A DNA stretch of 64,000 bases from the NCBI GenBank assembly GCA_963971425.1, contig OZ020517.1, positions 20,470,462 to 20,534,461 of the forward strand, written 5' to 3'. Within the stretch, counting starts at the first letter, position 1. Every line of letters begins with the position of its first letter. The notes under the pieces are model-generated. The model searched no databases and had not been told where the DNA came from. It was given only the letters and a program-made list of their open reading frames with translations. Below, one piece after another: positions 58,601-64,000 of this stretch. The position numbers were made by a program, and so were the translations under genes. This DNA comes from Bryoerythrophyllum caledonicum (lineage: Eukaryota; Streptophyta; Bryopsida; Pottiales; Pottiaceae).

Positions 58601-58657
58601 CACCCCGCCTTCCTTCTACTCAGTGAAACGCTACCTCCCCTCCCATCCTTACGGGAC
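58601..58657 (-). promoter_or_regulatory. snRNA promoter blocks for U2
   Basis: In transcript sense, GTCCCGTAAG (58657-58648, about -61 to -70) and GAAGGCGGGGTG (58612-58601, about -14 to -25). They match the U1 copy C blocks at 8 of 10 and 11 of 12 positions, although the RNAs are unrelated, so they are probably functional promoter elements. Confidence 0.75.
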
Positions 58658-60667
58658 AATCCACTGCATCTCTCGCACATTGATGCTTGAAAGAATCACA
58701 TCCGAATTGCACTCCAGATTACAGCAGCCAGATAAAATTCGAGTTATGTCAGTACGGAAATCCTAAGATGAACAATAATTCAAGACATCAATATAGTGGA
58801 ATATGACTGCGGAACAGAATTCAGCAATTGTTGCAGATCTCTCGGCCTATGCATTATTCTGACTCTTAGCATGTACAAAATTACACGGATGTAGACAGTT
58901 CATGTGAATCTTCTCGCCAATGCAACAAGACCGAAGTCATGTTCTGCGCATCTGCGCTTGCTATCTCCGTAGTTCAACACGATATGCAATTTAACTATGA
59001 GCTAATTCGAGGCCTGTCTAGAGCCTTTGAACTCCCGTACGTGCACACAACGACGCAGAACATTCCTGGTCGTGATTTGAGTCGGTGTTCGAGATATGTG
59101 TCTCCTCTCTCACTCCGAGCTTTAGAGACAAAGTTCACCCTGTCATGACACTGTAATGAACTATGGACTGCGTAGTGGACTGGGCGAGCCCCACTACGGC
59201 AAGTAACGGGCAAGGTGGTACTTACCTACCGGTCACGGTAACGTGAGGTAGGTAGGTTCCACCGAGCGCGGCATGATCCCGAGCGGGGCGAACCCAGCTT
59301 GCTATGCAACGGTCTGGGAGCGTTAATGCTTCAAACATTTCAATTTAACGCTTCAACAGTCACCTTGTTACGGTTTGGGATACAGATCAAGATTTTATTT
59401 GACCAATTCCCTTGAAGGCTCTCTGATCTGAATCAATTATGGTACACATGTGAAGATTACAACAAAGAAGACGTTCTTGACACGTATGCTAGAGAAGATG
59501 ATTAGTTGGTGACTACATTGACTGTGCTGCTAGGTTTGGAATTAAGAGACGCAAGGTGCAATTCTAAACCATACACCTCTCCTTGCTGAAGGCATAATCA
59601 TGCAAACAACAGAGAAGCAATGAACACAACTACATGACCTACAATTTTGGATGGAACAATTTTGGTGGGAACGAATAGTTACGGAAGCGTGCATTCCATC
59701 AGCATCCTCAACCAGCTTGTAATGATTCCATGAAACGCATGTAATTAGGTGCCTGACTACTAAACTCACTATAAGGTGTACATAAATCAACGGAGAAAAC
59801 ATGTAGAGGTAAACAACTCTGAACAACATTCAAAATGCTGTATCTCCATAATCAGGATTCTAAGGGTGCGTTGTTCTACAATATAACCCACCTTACTACT
59901 CCGTGCGTACGCACTGAATCTCGCTTCTACAACAAAACAAAACAAAACAAAACAAATCTATCAGAAACTTAACTTCCATAAAAAATTCAGCTCACCACGA
60001 AAGTTCAAGAAAGTTTACTCATGAGCGTCAATGCGTCAGGCTCCATGACAACGCGGCCTCTATGTACTATCGCTTTTGCAATAATATATTTTATAGTTAT
60101 GCTAAATCATAATTACTGTGCCTTTGAGAATATGCGTCCACAAATTTCAGCATGGGAGCATAAACGATTTTTCTGCGGAATGCACAAGAGTATACGTAAC
60201 CTCGACAAGAATTTGACGCCTTCATCGTCCAATTTGCCATCCGTAACACATTTTTCAAGCATGTTCCTGAAAATTTCTGCAAAATTCACAATTCACAATA
60301 AAGAGTCCGTAAAGACGATGAGTTCGAAGTGTGGACTCAAGAATGCCGAAGCTCTGCATTCCTTGTTTACAGTTTGGGTGCTCCAAAGCTCCGGAGTTCG
60401 TAAGTCTCAGCTAAATTTAGAGCCACTTAGACTGTTATCAGACTGACAACATAGCATTGCTCAGATTCAGTTTTGTATGAATAAGGTCAGAAAATGTTCA
60501 GAAGTTTAAATACGTATATATAAACCACATTTGGAAGTTAAATGCTTGATAGTAGTACCATTGACTTCAAATACAGTGACCTCGATTTTCTGGATTTTGA
60601 TGGGAACGTGTAGGGATGAGTTTAAATTCCAGGCCTGAGTGTGGAGGTTCATATGATTTAGGGCTTA
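58658..60667. other. Stretch with no recognised gene
   Basis: Open frames such as 60021-60446 have no features of a family I know. A GC-rich hairpin with ACTTACCTACC and its complement is at about 59220-59255. An AAAAC run occurs at 59932-59955. Nothing else was recognised. Confidence 0.35.
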
Positions 60668-61106
60668 GAGCACCTCCACCGCGGGCTCCCATCCCGGCAG
60701 ACCTGTCAGGTTTGGTGGGTCTGGAGGAAGGTGCTCCCCCACCGCACTGGTTGGGGCCGCCAAACCGGTCAGGCGGGATGGAGGGAGTTGGGAGCAAGCC
60801 TGGAAAAGGAGAGAATATGGCGGGGGACTGAAAATTTCACCGGGGCTAGGCCACCAATTTGGTTCTAGCACGTGGTGGAGCAACAATGGTTGTGGGAGTG
60901 GCTGCCGCTGATAGTCCATTCACTGACACGTTTTTGCATGGACCCACAGCAGGGCTTTTATTATGAGAGCCAGGTTTCCAGGCCGGATAACCTTGCTCCC
61001 GGCTGGCGCTACGCTAGGCGCCCTGCAGCCCGACCGCGGGGCACGGTTCAGGGCCAAAACCCAGGGTAGTCTCCACCGGGCTGGCGCGTCCCTGGTGGAG
61101 GTGCTC
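60668..61106. mobile_element. PIF/Harbinger-type MITE, GAGCACCTCCACC ends
   Basis: Flanked by TTA at 60665-60667 and 61107-61109. The left end GAGCACCTCCACC is perfectly inverted at the right (GGTGGAGGTGCTC). The 439 bp are GC-rich and hold no gene. It is a relative of 34937-35269 with more GC. Confidence 0.88.
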
Positions 61107-61202
61107 TTAGTCCGTTAGTTGATATTTAGGTTGTTTTTATTACTTAGGTGTCGGAATATTGATTTGTTCTAGAATTAATGTAGTGAAGGGTCTATTTCTT
61201 AG

Positions 61203-62638
<1,436 letters not shown>

Positions 62639-62639
62639 T

Positions 62640-63650
62640 CGTTACCAGGTCTGTTTGCCTGCCCGTCTTCATACTTGAACACGGGAATGACTTTCTCACA
62701 TGCATAGTGAAGGTCATCAGGAGGCATATTAACCCCTAAAGTCGAAATCGACCAGAATGTGGTCGATCTGACTCTGGTCAGGCTCTCAGTTACTAAATTT
62801 AGATCCTATGAAGTTATTACCATGGAAGATTGTAGAGTTTTCCCAGACCTGTAAAATGACACCATTCATGCTTCAAAATTCCTCATACTTTAGGAGATAT
62901 TCACGGTCAAAGTTTGAAAACACTGTTAGGGCATGCTGAAATCTGCCCAGAACTGCGGTATATGCTCAATTATTCTCAAAATCTGCCCAAAATCAATTAG
63001 ATCGCAGTAACTTCAAAAATTCACCAAAAATTGAGATTTTATTTTTTTTCGAATTTTGTTTTTCGTACATGTAAAAGAGGTAGTAAAGCATGATCTCACC
63101 GTTTGGATTTTCAATCGGATAATTTTTTACATGCCTTTTTAATTTTTGAAAATGGGCATTTGTATTAATATTTCAGCATACCTCCATGTGAAAAATGAAG
63201 CATTTCTTTAGGTTTTATAGGTCCTATGAGGGTAAAAATTATATGGACATATTCCTTACTCACATAGGAACAAGAATTTGAAGAGCCTCATGTCAAATTT
63301 CCTTTCAAAATTGGTTTTTTTGGCCCCCAAAACATTAGTTTTCCATTCTACAGCAAGGAAAAAATCTTTTTTTTCAACTTTGAACATTATGATCTCCCAA
63401 ATGGAGAGGAATTTGAATCTAAGATTCGGTATGCATGTACATGTACAAGTTAGGTACTAGATCTTACGGTTACATACTCGAAAATTTGTCAAAAGTTAAA
63501 AGTTTTCACCTTGCATTGAAAGAGGGCAGTTTTGAGGGTTTTTGGCAGTTTTGAGGGTTTTTGGCAGTTTTGAGGGCTTTCGACTTTAGGGGTTAACAGC
63601 GCGCCAAGGCCCAAGAGGTACTCAAGCGATCAATCTGAAACTGAATAGGA
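62640..63650 (-). pseudogene. Unidentified exon-like frame split by a TTAA MITE
   Basis: Read on the minus strand across the MITE, the flanks join as VPLGPWRAVNMPPDDLHYAC, then EKVIPVFKYEDGQAN. The frame is kept when one TTAA is left at the joint. The composition is coding-like. The family was not recognised. It lies back to back with the IleRS exon, as if two gene fragments had been placed together. This call is tentative. Confidence 0.35.
62729..63596. mobile_element. TTAA MITE, family 4
   Basis: An 868-bp element bounded by TTAA, with inverted ends TTAACCCCTAAAGTCGAAA on both sides (19 of 19 positions). It shares only the first 13 bases with family 1. Near the right end GGCAGTTTTGAGGGTTTTT is repeated three times (63522-63575). 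Confidence 0.9.
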
Positions 63651-63867
63651 AGGGTTGATGCACGGGCAAAAAGGTGTTATATGTTACTGGTTGGGATTGT
63701 CATGGTTTGCCCATGGCGCTGAAAGTTATACTAAAATTCACCTTCAAGCCTTGGAATGTGTGTAACGTCTGGCTAGAGATTTTGTCACTTTACTATCATT
63801 TTCAACAGTTCGGATTTCAATTTTCATTGCATCTTTGAATTTCACTTGTATTTTCCAGTTTTGCTAG

Positions 63868-63907
63868 TATCTTCCGGATCATGGATCGGCCCCGCCCAGG
63901 TGAGTGA
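63868..63907 (-). pseudogene. U1: U1 snRNA 5' fragment, copy D
   Basis: The first 40 or so bases of U1 on the minus strand: UCACUCACCUGG, then GCGGGGCCGAUCCAUGAUCC. The pairing word is ACUCACCUG, one base off. The remaining U1 sequence is absent. The upstream flank is shared with copy B, including GACTCCAA and AGGCAGTCA. Confidence 0.8.
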
Positions 63908-63919
63908 GGATAACACCAT

Positions 63920-63975
63920 CAATCCGGCTTCATATACTTACGACTCCAAACTCTGGGAGACCAAGTTTATGGAAC
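63920..63975 (-). promoter_or_regulatory. snRNA promoter blocks for U1 fragment D
   Basis: In transcript sense, GTTCCATAAA (63975-63966) and GAAGCCGGATTG (63931-63920) stand at the same spacing as in the other units, both diverged. Confidence 0.55.
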
Positions 63976-64000
63976 AAACAGGCAGTCATGAAGAGGGACT

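Noticed and set aside
59215-59300. Possible fifth U1 gene on the plus strand starting ACTTACCT
   Set aside because: Only eight bases match U1. The sequence after it forms a different hairpin, there is no Sm site or loop II word, and neither promoter block is found at the fixed distances upstream.
60021-60446. A 141-codon open frame
   Set aside because: No domain, signal or family resemblance, composition like its AT-rich surroundings, and no exon signals nearby.

Overview
The window is nuclear DNA of a land plant, very probably not a flowering plant. Evidence for a plant: an intact six-exon remorin gene (5267-7185, minus), an intact five-exon gene for the STAR1/ABCI17 half-transporter ATPase (38314-40317, minus), plant-type U1 and U2 snRNA sequences, and exon fragments of plastid-type glucose-6-phosphate isomerase, ribosomal protein eL15, a BORCS6-like protein, organellar-type isoleucyl-tRNA synthetase and a thioredoxin. 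An intact DD34E Tc1 transposon and several TTAA-targeting MITE families are unusual for angiosperms. I cannot name the species.

Layout. 1-4.6 kb: short tandem boxes and a broken gag-like retroelement fossil. 5.3-7.2 kb: remorin, with a palindromic MITE 0.33 kb upstream of its start. 7.7-13.4 kb: a second, better preserved gag-like fossil of the same family, carrying a 0.93 kb TTAA MITE. 13.4-24.3 kb: a MITE graveyard with nested insertions. 24.8-28.0 kb: a decayed hAT transposase gene with a BED-type finger. 28.7-32.8 kb: another TTAA MITE, a foldback-type array of roughly 180-bp units, and a decayed Tc1 gene. 36.4-38.1 kb: a complete Tc1 transposon with intact transposase and matching terminal inverted repeats. 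38.1-41.2 kb: the STAR1-like gene, whose stop codon lies in the end of a 225-bp MITE and whose upstream region is an old tandem duplication. 42.2-43.6 kb: a LINE reverse transcriptase remnant. 45.0-54.4 kb: a three-layer nest, in which a PIF/Harbinger transposase gene is split by a Helitron, which carries captured host exons and is itself split by a non-autonomous LTR element. 55.1-55.3 kb: assembly gap. 55.6-64.0 kb: an snRNA locus with two full-length U1 genes, two U1 5' fragments and one U2 gene, all on the minus strand.

The most interesting material is at the right end. All five snRNA units carry two promoter blocks at fixed distances from the RNA start: an upstream block (best form RTCCCRTAAG, about -59 to -70) and a proximal block (best form GAAGGCGGRGTG, about -13 to -25) where angiosperm snRNA genes have a TATA box. 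The U2 copy has GUAGCA in place of the near-invariant branch-point-recognition GUAGUA. The Helitron is also unusually clear: removing 46112-54119 rejoins the Harbinger reading frame exactly at an A/T junction.

Limits: everything is from reading by eye. Exon ends of the two intact genes were chosen by GT/AG sites and phase, and total lengths are multiples of three in both. Exact ends of old MITEs are approximate by a few bases. Several exon-like fragments inside the Helitron and near 63 kb were not identified.
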